Shown here: positions 10,175-22,683 of the stretch, one piece after another
Layout of the letters: each line of letters starts with the position of its first letter
Numbering within the stretch: the stretch's first letter is position 1
NCBI GenBank assembly: GCA_030063045.1
Contig: JAQSEB010000107.1
Coordinates: 62,001 to 126,000, forward strand
Length of the DNA stretch: 64,000 bases
Direction: 5' to 3'
Source of the DNA: Pratylenchus scribneri
Taxonomy: Eukaryota > Nematoda > Chromadorea > Rhabditida > Pratylenchidae
Notes under the pieces: generated by a model
The model's input: the letters and a program-made list of their open reading frames with translations, nothing else
Told to the model about the DNA's origin: nothing
Database searches by the model: none
Program-made: the position numbers and the translations under genes

Positions 10175-13100
10175 TCAGAATTGGATCCCATCGCCGAAAC
10201 GGGCCATTACAAACATGCAAACAAGTCCTGTGAAATTTTTGGTATTTTATTAATTTTAGAATTTACATTATGAATTTTTGATAACACTAGCAAATTAATA
10301 GGTAAGGGCTTTTTGGAAAATTACATAAAACTTGCCAACTAAGTTCGAAAAAAATTATTGTCTCTTAAGTGGGTTCGAACCCGAGTCCTAAATTTTACAA
10401 AAGTGAAGGGTCCCTTTTGGTAGAAAAATTTTTAAAAAATTGGTCTATAAAAATACTTTCGAATTTATAAAAATGCATGAAAGTGCCTATCAAGCCCGAA
10501 AAAAATAATTAACCCTGCGCGGGCTCGAACCCGAAACCTAAATTTTTCCAAAAGTGAAGGATTCCCCGTCGGTTTAAAAATTTTCAAAATTTTTTGATGA
10601 AATTTTCAAAAATTTTTTAATAAAATTTCCTTTATAAATTGCCCTACCTGTAATGACTCCGGACGCTTGCAGGGCCAAAACCTCGAGCCCTTGGCCCAGT
10701 GAAACGTGCAGCGCCTTTTCCATGGCATTTTTCATTTCCGGCATCATACAACCCTTCAAAAAATTTATTTAAAAAAATTTATTTTAATTCAATTTTACCA
10801 GTGAAATGTACAAAAACCTGAAAAAAAAGTAAATTAAATTTTTGTGAATTTGTTTCACTTACATTCCGCCCGCAAATCCAAATGTGTAAGCGGAAAAAGC
10901 GTCGATCACATTGCCCACCAAAACGCCAATGACAAAGCCAATATAGCAGGTGAGTGCGGAAAGTAAATTGTAAATGAGTGCCTGTTTCATGGACATGCCG
11001 GCATTCACGAGGATGGCCACATCACCTTTAAAAAATTTGGAAAAAATATTTTAATAATTTTATTTTAAATTCTGAGCCCCAAATTAAGAGAATTTTTGAA
11101 ATGTAAAAGTCCTTCTGTTAATTTAAGTTTTATTTAATTATGATTAAATTGTCAATCAAAACGTCAACCAATAATCATAGTGTTTAAATTTTAAACTGAA
11201 ACCAAATTTTATAGTACGGAGTACGGTTCAAAAATTTATAAACTGGTTTCAAAATTATAGGTTTAAAAACTATTTCAAAATTTTACTTTAAACCGTTTTC
11301 AAAAATTTTAAATTTAAACCGGTTCCAAAATTTGAAGATTAAACGTGTTTATAAATCAATTTTTTATGGCTTCTAACGAAAGAATTGAGCATTGGAAGGA
11401 ATGTGAATAAATGTGATTAAAATAACTTCCTCAGAGAGGTTTCGAACCCGAGACCTAAATTTTTTTAACTGGATAGAGTTACCCTTTGGGCCAACAATTG
11501 CCAAAGAAATTTCTATTCCTTATTCTATTATTTAACCATAAAAACCCAAAATTGTACCCAATTCATGAGGGAATTCTTCGCAAAGGACGGCCACACTAAC
11601 AGAGAGACCGCTGAGCAATGATTCAGAAAATGAGGCGCCAATGGTGATTCCATCGATGAAATTGTGGAGGCCATCGCCAAAAATGATCATCCAAGCCACT
11701 TAAAAATCATTAAATTTAAAATTATAATAATTAAATTTAATTAAAACCTGTGGCAATCACCGAATCGCCCTCCTTGTATTCATGGTCATGAACGCAAAGG
11801 GCATGCGTCTAAAAAATTGGGAGAAGAAAATTGGGTGGAGAGAATTTTGGTAAATAGGGTGAAAACCTGTTGATTTATTGAATGTTCCGCATCCTTGGTC
11901 CCATCATCCAAAATTCGTTGTGCTTTCTCCATTTGTTCCTCAATTTGGCTAATACTTCGCTTTGTTGCTTGCTGAAAATTTTTATGGGAATTAATTAAGT
12001 TTTTTTAAATAAAATTAAATGATTTTAAACGTTTTTTATTTTAAGGTCTTATTTCGTGTATAAATGTAATGGAAAAATGTATACAAATGCATAAAAGTAT
12101 GAAACAAGCAGAAAAAAATACTTGCCCCTGCGCAGGTTCGAACCCGAGTACCTAAATACTGCAAAATAAAAGGGTTACCCATTCGACCAAACAACCCTCT
12201 GTGAACTTCCTTATAATTTCTTTAGAATTTTTAGTCCTTAACCTAAAAAAGAAAACAATTTTCGACTCTTCTAATATATAATTTTATAATCAACTTGAGT
12301 AAAAACTATTAAATTGTCAGCTAACCTCCAAATCGGTTGCACTCAACAATGCTTCGGCAGTGTCGGAATTTGCCGGTTGACCATTTTCCCTTTGATGCGA
12401 ATGTGAGTGGTGCTTATGATGATGATTATGGCCTTTGCCGCCTGACTTCTCATCCTCTTCATTTTGTCCATGTCCATGCCCATTATGTTGATGTAGGGAA
12501 ATGGCGTGGTTGGAATTGCTGCTTCCAGCAGGTTCGGCCTCCTTTTTCATTCGTTTTCTCTGCTCCAACACAATCTAAAATAATTTTGTTATATTTTGTT
12601 TTTTGGATAATAAAAACTTAAGGTTTTTGGATAATAAAAACTTAAGGTTTTTGGATAATAAAAACTTAAGGTTTTTTGGTAATAAAAACTTAAGGTTTTT
12701 TAGATAATAAAAACTTAAGGTTTTTTGGATAATAAAAACTTAAGGTTTTTTGGATAATAAAAACTTAAGGTTTTTTAGATAATAAAAACTTAAGGTTTAT
12801 GGATAATAAAAACTTAAGGTTTTTTGGTAATAAAAACTTAAGGTTTTTTAGATAATAAAAACTTAAGGTTTTTTGGATAATAAAAACTTAAGGTTTTTTA
12901 GATAATAAAAACTTAAGGTTTTTTGGATAATAAAAACTTAAGGTTTTTTGGATAATAAAAACTTAAGGTTTTTTGGTAATAAAAACTTAAGGTTTTTTAG
13001 ATAATAAAAACTTAAGGTTTTTTGGATAATAAAAACTTAAGGTTTTTTAGATAATAAAAACTTAAGGTTTATGGATAATAAAAACTTAAGGTTTTTTGAA

Positions 13101-14154
13101 TAATAAAAACTCAAGGTTTTTGGATAATAAAAACTTACGGTTTTTTGGATAATAAAAACTTAAGGTTTTTTGGATATCAAAAATTCACCCAAAAAGCAAA
13201 CCTTTATGATTTTGTCGGTAAAGAAGAAAATGTAGATGCCAACGATTGCAGCAAACGATTTGGAGAGGTAATCACTGTGCCCTTCTACCGCTCCATCGCC
13301 TCCATTTCTTGCGCCAGCTCCGTGTGAATGCTCATCAACCAAACCGAATGCCTTTGGAAGTTGAAATTATTTCCGAAATTTGAATTTTTATTAAATAATT
13401 TACCTGTGGTAAGAGATGAAAAACCGCAGAGCCGGAAAGTGAGCCAACGCCCACACTGACAAAAAATGTGATGAACCTGTTGTAGACGCTCTTTTTCAGG
13501 CAGCGCATCACCAAAATGCCCACAACTGCGCATAATCCAATGACTTGAAAAAATGGGGAAATCATTTTTTGAATAGAGAATGTGTTGAAAATGCCGAAAG
13601 ACTGTAATGGTTCAGTGGTTTAGCCTAAACCCATAAACTTTATACCCAATTGATAGATCTATCAAGACACATTGTTTGATTAAGTTTTGACTTGGGTTCA
13701 CCTAAATTCTAACTTAGTTTTGAACCATTAAACCAAAATTGGTTTAAACCGTTTAATACCCTTTAATTTTTGACCAAACCATGACAAATTATATACCATT
13801 CAATGCGTTTTGACCAGCTCTATCCAATTTTGGGTATATGGTTTGTGAATGTAGGATAATCCCTCCTTAAACCATATTCGTTTTCGACAAATTAAATATT
13901 ATCCGTCAATAAAAAAAACCTGTAACAAAGCAAAGCCCCGAGAGCCAAACAGCCAATTGGGATGGCCTCTCTCTTGGATGATAATGTGAACGCAAAGTGC
14001 TGGACGCAGCCAAAGTACTTGGGCCACCACCGGCACTGTGTCCTCCCAAACAAAATGGACCACAAATCAGTTGAAGTTGTTCATCGGTTGTGGCATTTTG
14101 CGCAGCTGCTTCCAGAAGACCTGCACTGCCCGATGGGAATGGATTGTGTTGCAT
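10175..14154 (-). CDS. ZIP8/ZIP14-type metal transporter (SLC39, LIV-1 subfamily)
   Basis: Zinc/iron/manganese importer of the plasma membrane or endosome. Eleven exons: 14154-13920, 13543-13404, 13351-13202, 12574-12326, 11971-11867, 11808-11748, 11698-11558, 11025-10863, 10817-10799, 10753-10648, 10227-10175; 473 aa. TM region 1-3 spans [19 protein letters not shown] through HLLPQAFG and [12 protein letters not shown] cytosolic His-rich loop ([12 protein letters not shown]) follows, then TM4 metal-site motif [10 protein letters not shown] and TM5 motif [10 protein letters not shown]. Glu in place of the first His of the TM5 motif marks ZIP8/ZIP14, which also transport Fe and Mn. The C-terminus is GGMFLYISLGCMMPEM then a last TM helix. 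One exon is only 19 nt. ATG 14154 is the first in frame, but no signal peptide is visible, so an upstream exon may be missing. Intron 3 holds a 25-26-bp tandem array; other introns hold tRNA-like repeats and MITE-A. Confidence 0.93.
10363..10425 (-). repeat. tRNA-like B-box repeat
   Basis: Contains gggttcgaacccgagtccta. The first of two direct copies in the last ZIP intron; the copies share acaaaagtgaagg or a close match downstream. Confidence 0.5.
10450..10575 (-). repeat. tRNA-like B-box repeat
   Basis: Second direct copy: ggctcgaacccgaaacctaa, then ccaaaagtgaagga. Flanked by the shared aaatgcatgaaagtg-type segment also seen near 12090. Confidence 0.5.
11395..11515 (-). repeat. tRNA-like B-box repeat
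   Basis: Contains ggtttcgaacccgagaccta. In a ZIP intron (11026-11557). Confidence 0.5.
12055..12205 (-). repeat. tRNA-like B-box repeat
   Basis: The best preserved copy of the group: ggttcgaacccgagtaccta followed by an A-box-like part (gggttacccattcgaccaaa read on plus). In ZIP intron 11972-12325. Confidence 0.55.
12590..13170. repeat. 25-26-bp tandem array in a ZIP intron
   Basis: About 22-24 copies of a unit like ttaaggttttttggataata plus aaaac. Variants (tagata, tatgga, tggtaa) alternate in higher-order blocks, suggesting block duplication. It makes up nearly all of the intron between the TM3 exon and the His-loop exon. Confidence 0.95.
13590..13885 (-). repeat. MITE-A copy 6
   Basis: Reverse copy with one minisatellite unit, in ZIP intron 1 (13544-13919). 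Confidence 0.8.
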
Positions 14155-15217
14155 TTTTGGGTGAATGAGAGTAGAAAATAAAAGTTAAATTGCAAATAAA
14201 ATATGAAGAAAATTAAATGTTTTGCTTAAAAAATTATTGGATTTGGATTAGAGTTTATTTTATGGTTAAAGAATGGAATGGAAGTAAAAATCCGCAGCAA
14301 TGATGGGAGAACTTTTAACATCCATTCATGGAAAAAACACGGTTATAGAGAATGTGAATAAAAATAAAACACATATTTATTTGATTTGATGGGTGGTCAA
14401 CGCTGTGCGAAGTCCGCATCTATTTATGTTCTTATCTAATTTAACAAATCACTTCACTCTATTATTGGTTTGTTGGCTTTTCATCGGTGTTTTGTGTAAT
14501 TGGTGAGAATGGGAATAGAAAGAATGTGTGTTTGGCCAGTTTTATATTAACCATATTTAATCGTTCCGCACAGGTGCAAGTCCCATTTTCATTTTAGTTC
14601 AGCCTACCCGACTTTTTTATAGGAGTGGATTGGATTATTTTACTGATAATGAGAAGTGGCTGGATGGATTTTGGATTTGATGAAAAATGGTTAGGAGAAA
14701 AATGGAACTCTGAAACTGAAGTAAAATGCAAAATTTTTAAAAAAAATAGGATATTGATCGAAATCCTAGATCCTACTATCGAAAATCGAAGAGAATGTGG
14801 CCCAAAAATCACACCATGTGCTATGTGGCCAACTAGACAATTTGGTGATGTTTGATGTACTTTACTTTATAGTTTATAGGAGGAAAAAAATAAGGCAAAT
14901 TATAGGAAGAAAAGAAAATAATCTCTCCTAGAAAACTTGAATGTTCTTTCTCAAACATTTTTATTTTCTTGGGAATTGGGAAAGAAAATTGGCCAATATG
15001 AAAGGCCACCGGGTTTTTTTCACCCTTTATTGACAATTAAATTGGAAATTGGCCGAAGAACGAAAATATTTTATATGGTTGGTTGACAAACCGGAAAATG
15101 ATATTCAAATAAACAAATAAATATTGAAATAATTTATTCGGACTAAATAACAAAAAAATGACGAAAATGGAACAAAAATGTGAACAAATAAAAATAGAAT
15201 AATTTATTTATCATTCA
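14155..15217. other. Intergenic, no gene seen
   Basis: Between the ZIP start and the EXOSC5 stop, both on minus. AT-rich. Overlapping short open frames near 14594-14855 have no family resemblance. It may hide a first ZIP exon encoding a signal peptide, but none could be supported. Confidence 0.4.
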
Positions 15218-17235
15218 TTATGATGCGGTGGTCGTCGTTTTCATTTGGTAGATGAACTTTTGTTGGATCAGTCGCCGATAGAAATCGAACACCGGAAGAC
15301 ATTTTCGCTCAGCAATCTCCAATGCTTTCTGTGAATTAATAAAAAAATTAATATCTTTTAATAATTATTTAAATTTTAATTATTTTAAAATGTCGAAAAA
15401 CGGTTTAGTGGTTCATCCTTAATAACCAAACCTTATATCCAATCGATATATCTGGTCAAAATGCATCATTTGATTATGTTCTGGTTCGGGTTTAACCAAA
15501 TTCTAACATTGTTTTGAACCTTTAAACTAAAATTGGTTTAAACCATTTAATACCCTTTATTAATTGTTGGCCAAACCAAAATTGGTTTAAACCGTTTAAT
15601 ACCCTTAATTGTTGACCAAACCATGACAAATTATATACCTTTCAATGCGTATTGACCAGCTCTATCCAATTTTGGGTATATTTGGTTTGGGAATTTAGGA
15701 TAAATCCTGCTTAAACCATTATAATTATTCTGGAAAATAAACCCCAGAAAATTGTTTAACAATTTTGTAATAATTGTTTCGAGCAAACCTTGTGCTCTTT
15801 CATTGTGAATTGTCCAACCATTGAATGTGTTCCAATCAATTTGCCACCCAAATATGTGGATGGACGAAACACAAAAGTGAAAATTGCCTTTGCTGTCGTT
15901 GCCATAATTCCATCCGGATCTTGCACAAATTCCTCTCCATCACTGTCCTCTTCTTTGTTTTCATCATTAATTTTTGCTAATGTTACGGCGGCAAAAACAT
16001 AATGCATTCGAATGCCGGAATCCAAAAGGGCCAAACAAATGCCATTGAGTTGGGCAGAATCGGTTGGACCATCAGCGCGTAATTCTTGTGTGCCTGAAAA
16101 TTTTCTTGGGTTTTTGTTTAAAATTTAATTTAAAAATGTTGAAATTACCAAAAAAATAGTACCGAATGACAAAATAATCTAATGTTTTAAGAATTTGTCC
16201 TACATTCACAAACCATATACCCAAAATTAGATAGAGTTGATCAAGACGCATTAAATGGTATAAGGTATATAATTTGTCATGGTTTGGTCAACAATTAAAG
16301 GGTATTAAACGGTTTAAACCCATTTAGGTTTGGTCAACAATTAAAGGGTATTAAACTGTTTAAACCCATTTAGGTTTGGTCAACAATTAAAGGGTATTAA
16401 ACGGTTTAAACCCATTTAGGTTTGGTCAACAATTAAAGGGTATTAAACGGTTTAAACCCATTTAGGTTTGGTCAACAATTAAAGGGTATTAAACTGTTTA
16501 AACCAATTTTGGTTTGATCAACAATTAAAGGGTTTTAAATTAACCTATTTTAGTTTAATGGTTCAAAACTAAGTTAGAATTTTGGTTTGACCGAAGCCAA
16601 AATATAATCAAATGATTCGTCTAGAAGAGATACGATATATGTTTATGTATTTAGTTTCAGCTTGTCCCCTGTTTACTTACAAATTTGAATGCCAGTGCGC
16701 GGATAGGCACCCAAATCGATGGCCGCCTCAACAATGGAATGGATGAAAAAATCGGATGGTTGAATGGCTCCAGTTGAGGAGGAAGAAGCAGATTGTTGCT
16801 GCTGTTGAGATTGTTGATTCGAAGAGAGGGCAATCAGTGTTGGACGAACGGTGCCGACCAAATCTAAAAACAAAAATATGTTCAAAAACAATTCACCAAA
16901 ATAATATGTTGTTCGTTCCCTTTTTTCCCTAAAAATTGCTTATAACAAGTCGAAATTTTTAAACCGGTTTTTTTCATGCGAAATTTTTAAACCGGTTTTT
17001 GAATCATTCGAAATTTTTAAACCGGTTTTAAACTATTCGAAATTTTTTCCAAACCTTCTTTGCTTTTCTGGTGAATCCGGTTTATGCTGAAGAACAAATT
17101 GGCTCGGTCGAAGAGGCGTTTTGAGGAGGAAATATCGCCAGGCCCTGTTACGCCGCATAAAATCCTCGTTTGTGGTCCCCAATTCAGCTCACATGAACCG
17201 TCGGCATTGCGCAATGGTGAAAGTGTTGCTTCCAT
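15218..17235 (-). CDS. exos-5: Exosome complex component RRP46/EXOSC5 (CRN-5 type)
   Basis: RNase-PH-like ring subunit of the RNA exosome (nucleus and cytoplasm). Exons 17235-17055, 16863-16681, 16093-15789, 15328-15218 give 259 aa, somewhat longer than the ~235-aa human protein. The extra length is a Gln/Ser loop (QQSQQQQQSASSSSTG) near residue 80 and an acidic loop (NKEEDSDGEE). RNase-PH landmarks: LSPLRNADGSCELNWG and ILCGVTGPGD at the N-terminus, AAIDLGAYPRTGIQI, NGICLALLDSGI, and DPDGIMATTAKAIFTFVF. ATG 17235 lies 13 nt after a tatttatttag acceptor, which supports it as a trans-spliced start. It begins 327 bp after the stop of the mitochondrial peptidase gene on the same strand. In nematodes CRN-5 also has a role in apoptotic DNA degradation; that is family knowledge, not seen here. 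Confidence 0.93.
15395..15735 (-). repeat. MITE-A copy 7
   Basis: Reverse copy with two minisatellite units, in the last EXOSC5 intron. Confidence 0.8.
16175..16665 (+). repeat. MITE-A copy 8, expanded
   Basis: Forward copy with about six minisatellite units, most with the variant cccatttaggtttgg at the unit junction. This shows unit homogenisation within one copy. In an EXOSC5 intron. Confidence 0.85.
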
Positions 17236-17561
17236 TGAAAATTTAATCTAAATAAATATTTTTTCAAAATTGTTAACAAAATTTAAAAAGTCTTAAATTT
17301 ATCTTTTTAACTAATAAATATTTAAAATTGTGTGAAATATTTAATTAATTAAACAATAATTATAAGTAAAAAAAATTATAGTAAAATAGATTTAGAATTT
17401 TATTCATTAAATTGAATGGGAGAAAGTGGGAAGGCAAAAACAGGCAAAAACAAAACAAATGAGGAATTTAAAAACAATAAAATTTGATAAAATAAAAATT
17501 TGAATGCAAAACATATTCAAAAATCACAATAAATTTTAACAAAAATATTCTTCATTAATTT

Positions 17562-20500
17562 CTATTTATTCATTCCATCGGGCGCACCACCATCAAAATC
17601 GTTGTTATTGCCAACTAAAACGGCTGTCAACTCTTCCGGACTGGGTGCCATCGGAGAGCCAAGAGCATTCGCCAAAAGCACATCCGATGGAAATTCACCG
17701 CCGTGCGATTGAACTTCCGCCCATTTTTGACCATTTTCTGCACTGAAAGGATTTGAGGCAAAGAGGCGACGATAAATGAGCGAGGCACTGGCCCGGGCGA
17801 CCAAATATGAATAATATTCTTTAAAAAATTTTTTTATAAATTTTAATTAAATTAATTGGCTTACTTGCTCCATAAGTGACCAAATGGGAAAGTCTGAAAA
17901 ATAAATGAAAATAAAAATAAATTTTTTAAAAAATATTTATTATTTTAGTTATAAAGAAAATTTTCAAATTTTTTAATTTTCGATTAAAATTTTTCACTTA
18001 GTAATTAAATTTAATTAAAATTAAGGTTTTCAAAAAATTTATAAAAATTATTTTCGAACTAATTAAAATACCAATTTATTTAAATTTTGTTTAAAAATAT
18101 TTCAAAATCCCAAAAAAAATTATTTCTGCTTCCATCACAAACCGATGATGATAAGCAAAATTCGGCGGATTTTCCAAATGTGGCAATGACTGCCGTGTGA
18201 TTTGGCCAAATAGTTGGGTTGTGGTCAGTCGGCCATCAGCAATTTCCGCAGCCCTTTCTCCATGCAATTCCAAGTCGAAAAGGGCATAGGCGGCCTATAC
18301 GAAAATAATTTAAAATAAGTTACATTTTTCATTTGGTTTTTAATATTTATTTGATTAATTTTTACTCAAAAATTTTCATCAATTTTAACCAAATCGTAAT
18401 AAAAATCAGAAAGTTTTTCATAAAATTATTCCATTTTTCACCTGTTGAACGGTGTGAATTGCGTTGAATGTTCGCCGTGATCGGATGAGGGCCTCGGCCT
18501 GTGCATGGTCCAAAGGTTGGCCAGTAGTATTGTGCCGACAAATTTGGCAAAGAATCTTTTGATGAATTTATAATAAAATTTATAATAAATTATTACCTTG
18601 GGATCATTGAAGAAACATTCCATCAAATGTGAGGGCACTTCGGCAAAATCCGTTGGGCAACGGGTTCCTTAATTTGTAAAAATGGTAAATTTCTATGAAA
18701 AAAAAAAACAAACCGGCAACATGTTGAAAGCGGGTCCTTCCCAAAATTGAATGCATTGCATGGCCCATTTCATGGAAGAAATTTTCGGCATTTTGTGCTC
18801 CCATCACCGTATTTTCCAACACTTCCCAAGGTGATTGGCTTTGTAAATTGTTGGAGGACACAATGGCCAGGGAGACGACCACAATTGGTGTTTGGAATTC
18901 GCCGTTTTCGAGCTGAATAAAAAATGAATTTAATTAAGTAATTTCATTAAATTTTCAAATTAGATGAAAAACATTGAATTGCCAAAAAAGTTATACTTAA
19001 CGGTTCAATGGTTTATCCTAATCTAAACCCAAAACCATATATGTTTTCGATAGATCACATAAAGAAGCATCATTTGATTATATTTTGGTTTGGATTTAAC
19101 CAATTCTAACTTAGTTTTGAATCATTAAACTAAAATGGGTTTAAACCGTTTAATACCCTTTAATTGTTGACCAAACCATGACAAATTATATACCATTCAA
19201 TGCGTCTTGACCAGCTCTATACAATTTTGTATATATTTGGTTTGTGAATGTAGGATAAAGGATAAACCCTCCTTAAACTATTATAATTATTTTATTTTTA
19301 ACATGTTTAATGTTTTTTTTGACAAATTTAATAACACCTGTTTTTAAATTCAAAAAAACTCTCACCATTTTAGAACATCGCACTGTAAAATGACAATCGC
19401 CTTGCATTTTGGATGATCGGGCATCAATGTCGAGAAATATTGTACCCAAAAATGTGTTGCCAAAACTATTCTCCTTTTGCCCAATTCGATGCACATCCAA
19501 TTTGATCACATTTCCCGGCCAACATTCACCCGGATCGGTCATTGATTGCCGGAATTCAAGGCCATAAAGTCGATTGGCCAACAATTTGAAACCGTCCAAA
19601 ATCGGGCCAAATGTAAAATAAGCATTAAACGAAGGCACATCCAAACCCAGTGAGGCATCTTCCATTAATTGATGGCGACTAATCTGCAAAATAATAAATG
19701 TAAATTTTCGGTTGAAAAAATTGAGTAAAAGCTCATTTAAGGAGAACATTTAATTTGGCGAAATTATAATGGTTTTAGAAGGGTTTGTCCCCAATTCCCA
19801 AACGCCAAACCAAATATACCCAAAAATTGGATAGAGCTGGTCAAGACGGACGCATTGAATGGTATATAATTTGTCATGGTTTGGTCAACAATTAAAGGGG
19901 TATTAAACGGTTTAAACCAATTTTGGTTTAATGGTTCAAAACTAAATTAGAATTGGTTAAATTAAAGCCAAAATATAATCAAATTATGCGTCTTGGGTGG
20001 ATTTATCGATTGAGTATAAAGTTTATGGGTTTAGAATAAACTGTTATATTTTTTTTTATAAACTTTTCGCCATTTCAAATATTTTCGTACCATTGTAGCA
20101 AATTCCACATCGATAATGCCCAATCGATCATTGGATGGATTAAAATTTGTTGAATTTTGTTGGACAATGTTTCGGATTTGTTCCATTTCAATGTCAATTT
20201 GGCTGGAAAATTGCTAAAATTTTACATTTAAATTATTCTAAATAATTTTCATAAATACATGAATTGTATTCCGCAAAAATTTATGCACATTTTCGTAAGT
20301 GCATAAAACGGAATTTGGCTGGGCCCGATGCGCAAATGTGGGAAAATTTGTGAGCTGAGCCAATTGGTGACGGGCAGAAATTAGCCTTTTCAGTGTGGAT
20401 TCCTAAAATAAAGAAAAATTCGTTTTTTAATTTGAAGAAATTTAGAGTAATTTTCTCTTATTGATAAAAATACAAAAATTTTTCAACTAAAATCAATAAA

Positions 20501-22683
20501 AAGGCTAAATTAACGCGTTTTTGAGTAGTTTTTTTCAGTCGAATAATTTTTAGGATATTTGAGATGTCTTAGATTAGGGCTAAATTTAGTTCTGGCCATG
20601 GCTTAGAGAAGAAAATTTTACCAAAAAAATATTTTTAGAAAATTTCGACCTAAAGAGGGGGCCCTTCAATTTTTTTAAAATTTTGAGGTCTCGGGTCCGA
20701 ACCCGCTCTGAAGATAATAATTGTCGTCACTTATATGCATTTTTAAATTACTGTTTATTTCTAGTGAAATAAGATTTAGAAACACTTTTATAATTTGGGT
20801 TTTTTTTTAAATCTAATCTAAAGGATTGAGTTCTATTCAAAAAAAAACCCCTCCCCAAAAATTAACCTGTTCTTGGGAATGGCCAAAATATTTTTCTTGT
20901 GTGAAATGTCGAACACCAAAGTCGCAATGTCTTGCCCATGGCCCAAACAATTCATCGGCTGGATGGCCTAATTTCTCCCTCTCATCCAAATTTAATGGAA
21001 TTGGTCGATCACAGTTGATCATAAATTGGCTGCCGGCCTCAAAAATTTGGTCCGAAAGTTTCACAAAATGTTTTCGCTTTAAAAATATTTTTTATATGTA
21101 ATTTTATTAAACTTTTGAAAAACTCACGGCTTCATCTTCCAATAAAACACCGGAATTTTCAAAGTCATCGAGCAGTAATTTTGCTGTCCTAATGCTGACT
21201 GCGTCCAATCGTTCATTCTCCGTGTCCAATGAACGTTTCAGAGTGTGATATAATTCCTATAAATTAACAGAGAATTTAATTTTGTTAGATTTTTTTAAAA
21301 TTTTACAGAAATTTTTTACAAATTTTTTGAAAATTTTTCAACCCAAAGTCCAAAGAGGGAGGAACCCTACTTTAGAAAAATTTAGGTCTCGGGTTCGAAT
21401 CCGCTCAAAGGAAAATATTTTTTCGGATTTGATGGTCACCACTTTTATAAATGCTTAGACATTCTAGAGATCATTTCTGGATTAAAAAAAATTTTTTGAA
21501 AATTTTAGATTTAAATATAGGACCTCCCTTTTTATAAATTTAGGTCGTGAGTTCGAACTTCGAATCCGCTTGGATGAAGTTATTTTTTAAGGTTTGCTAA
21601 GTATTTTTATACATTCAATTGGACATTTTAAACGAAATAAATTAATTTTGAGATGGAAAATTCTCTGAGATTGAGTCAAAATGGGTCAGATAATTTTTGA
21701 TACTTCAACAAATAAACTATTTTTTTAAATATCCCACAATATAAACTTTTTCACTCCAAAATTGATAAATAAGTTACCGGTGTTGTGTTCAAACTCTCAA
21801 CAAGTGAAGTGAAATGTCGAACAGTGTTCTCCGCTGCTTTTTGATATTCCGGGTCAGGATGTATGCAACGGACGCAATCAGACTTCAGAAAATAAATAAT
21901 AAATTGAACTTTTTTTTTTGAAACCATTTATTTATATTTCTCAAATTAAAATCCACTTAATGATCATAAATTCGTAAAGAAATTTCGTTACATTTCTCAG
22001 AAATTGAATTTTAGCTTTGAAACAAATAACAGACCAAATCGGCTGCACAGCAAATCTCATTGGAGAGCTCATCAACCAGCTGGACGGTGGTTGGTCGTCG
22101 CTAACAATGCAAAGAATTTAATAGGTTTATATTAGTAACAAATAAAAAACCTCGGATTCTGCAGAAGCTGCTGCTCTTTCATCCGCCTCTAGCACAATTT
22201 CATCAACTAATTGGCCGCAGCGTGACCCAACAGCCGAATTCAAGCGCTCAAATCCACGAGGGGTTTGAAGCAATACATTGTCGAATAAACCCTAAAAAGC
22301 AAGAGAAAATTGGTCATTACTCATTACCCATTTTTGAATATTTTTTAAATTTTTCCATATTCCATTGATGTGTATAAAAAACTGAGATTTGTCGATTAAA
22401 ATCATTTTTGCTTTTTTATTTAACATGTAAAAATTAAAATTGTTGGAAAATGTTTGAACTTCTCATAGTTTTTTGGTTTGAATTTTTAATTTATTTAAAA
22501 AATAACTTGAACTGGTTGATCACTGGAACTGTTGGAAGCGGTGGCGGTCGTATTCCCTTCAAATCGAATTTGTTGTTGCAGTCGATTTAAACGATTGTGT
22601 TTTGCGACCGCATTAATTGCCAAAATGGAAGAGGATGATGTTGTTGGAATTCGATGGCATATTTTTATAGTGGTTGGAAACAT
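17562..22683 (-). CDS. mipep: Mitochondrial intermediate peptidase (M3 metallopeptidase)
   Basis: Removes octapeptides from imported precursors in the mitochondrial matrix. Fifteen exons: 22683-22507, 22291-22151, 22100-22035, 21882-21778, 21256-21128, 21076-20867, 20402-20259, 20213-20091, 19683-19366, 18912-18714, 18667-18597, 18555-18442, 18294-18143, 17893-17865, 17818-17562; 744 aa against ~713 in human. The N-terminus (MFPTTIKICHRIPTTSSSS, later basic and Gln-rich) fits a targeting peptide. The zinc site is FFHEMGHAMHSILGRTRFQH (HExxH), and the third ligand Glu is in DFAEVPS, in the next exon. The C-terminus LSHLVTYGAKYYSYLVARA matches the family substrate-site region. A 20-codon upstream extension is open, but a taagcag acceptor sits just before ATG 22683. 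One exon is only 29 nt. Confidence 0.95.
18985..19290 (-). repeat. MITE-A copy 9
   Basis: Reverse copy with one minisatellite unit, in mipep intron 18913-19365. Confidence 0.8.
19765..20055 (+). repeat. MITE-A copy 10
   Basis: Forward copy with one unit and both ends intact, in the next mipep intron (19684-20090). It faces copy 9 in opposite orientation across one exon. Confidence 0.85.
20560..20740 (+). repeat. tRNA-like B-box repeat
   Basis: Contains ggtctcgggtccgaacccgc. In mipep intron 20403-20866. Confidence 0.45.
21335..21615 (+). repeat. Two tandem tRNA-like B-box repeats
   Basis: ggtctcgggttcgaatccgc near 21390 and a diverged ggtcgtgagttcgaactt near 21545, in direct orientation about 160 bp apart. 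In mipep intron 21257-21777. Confidence 0.5.

Noticed and set aside
9877..10191. Minus-strand frame overlapping the last ZIP exon
   Set aside because: The real exon (10227-10175) is in another frame and ends the transporter with a proper stop.
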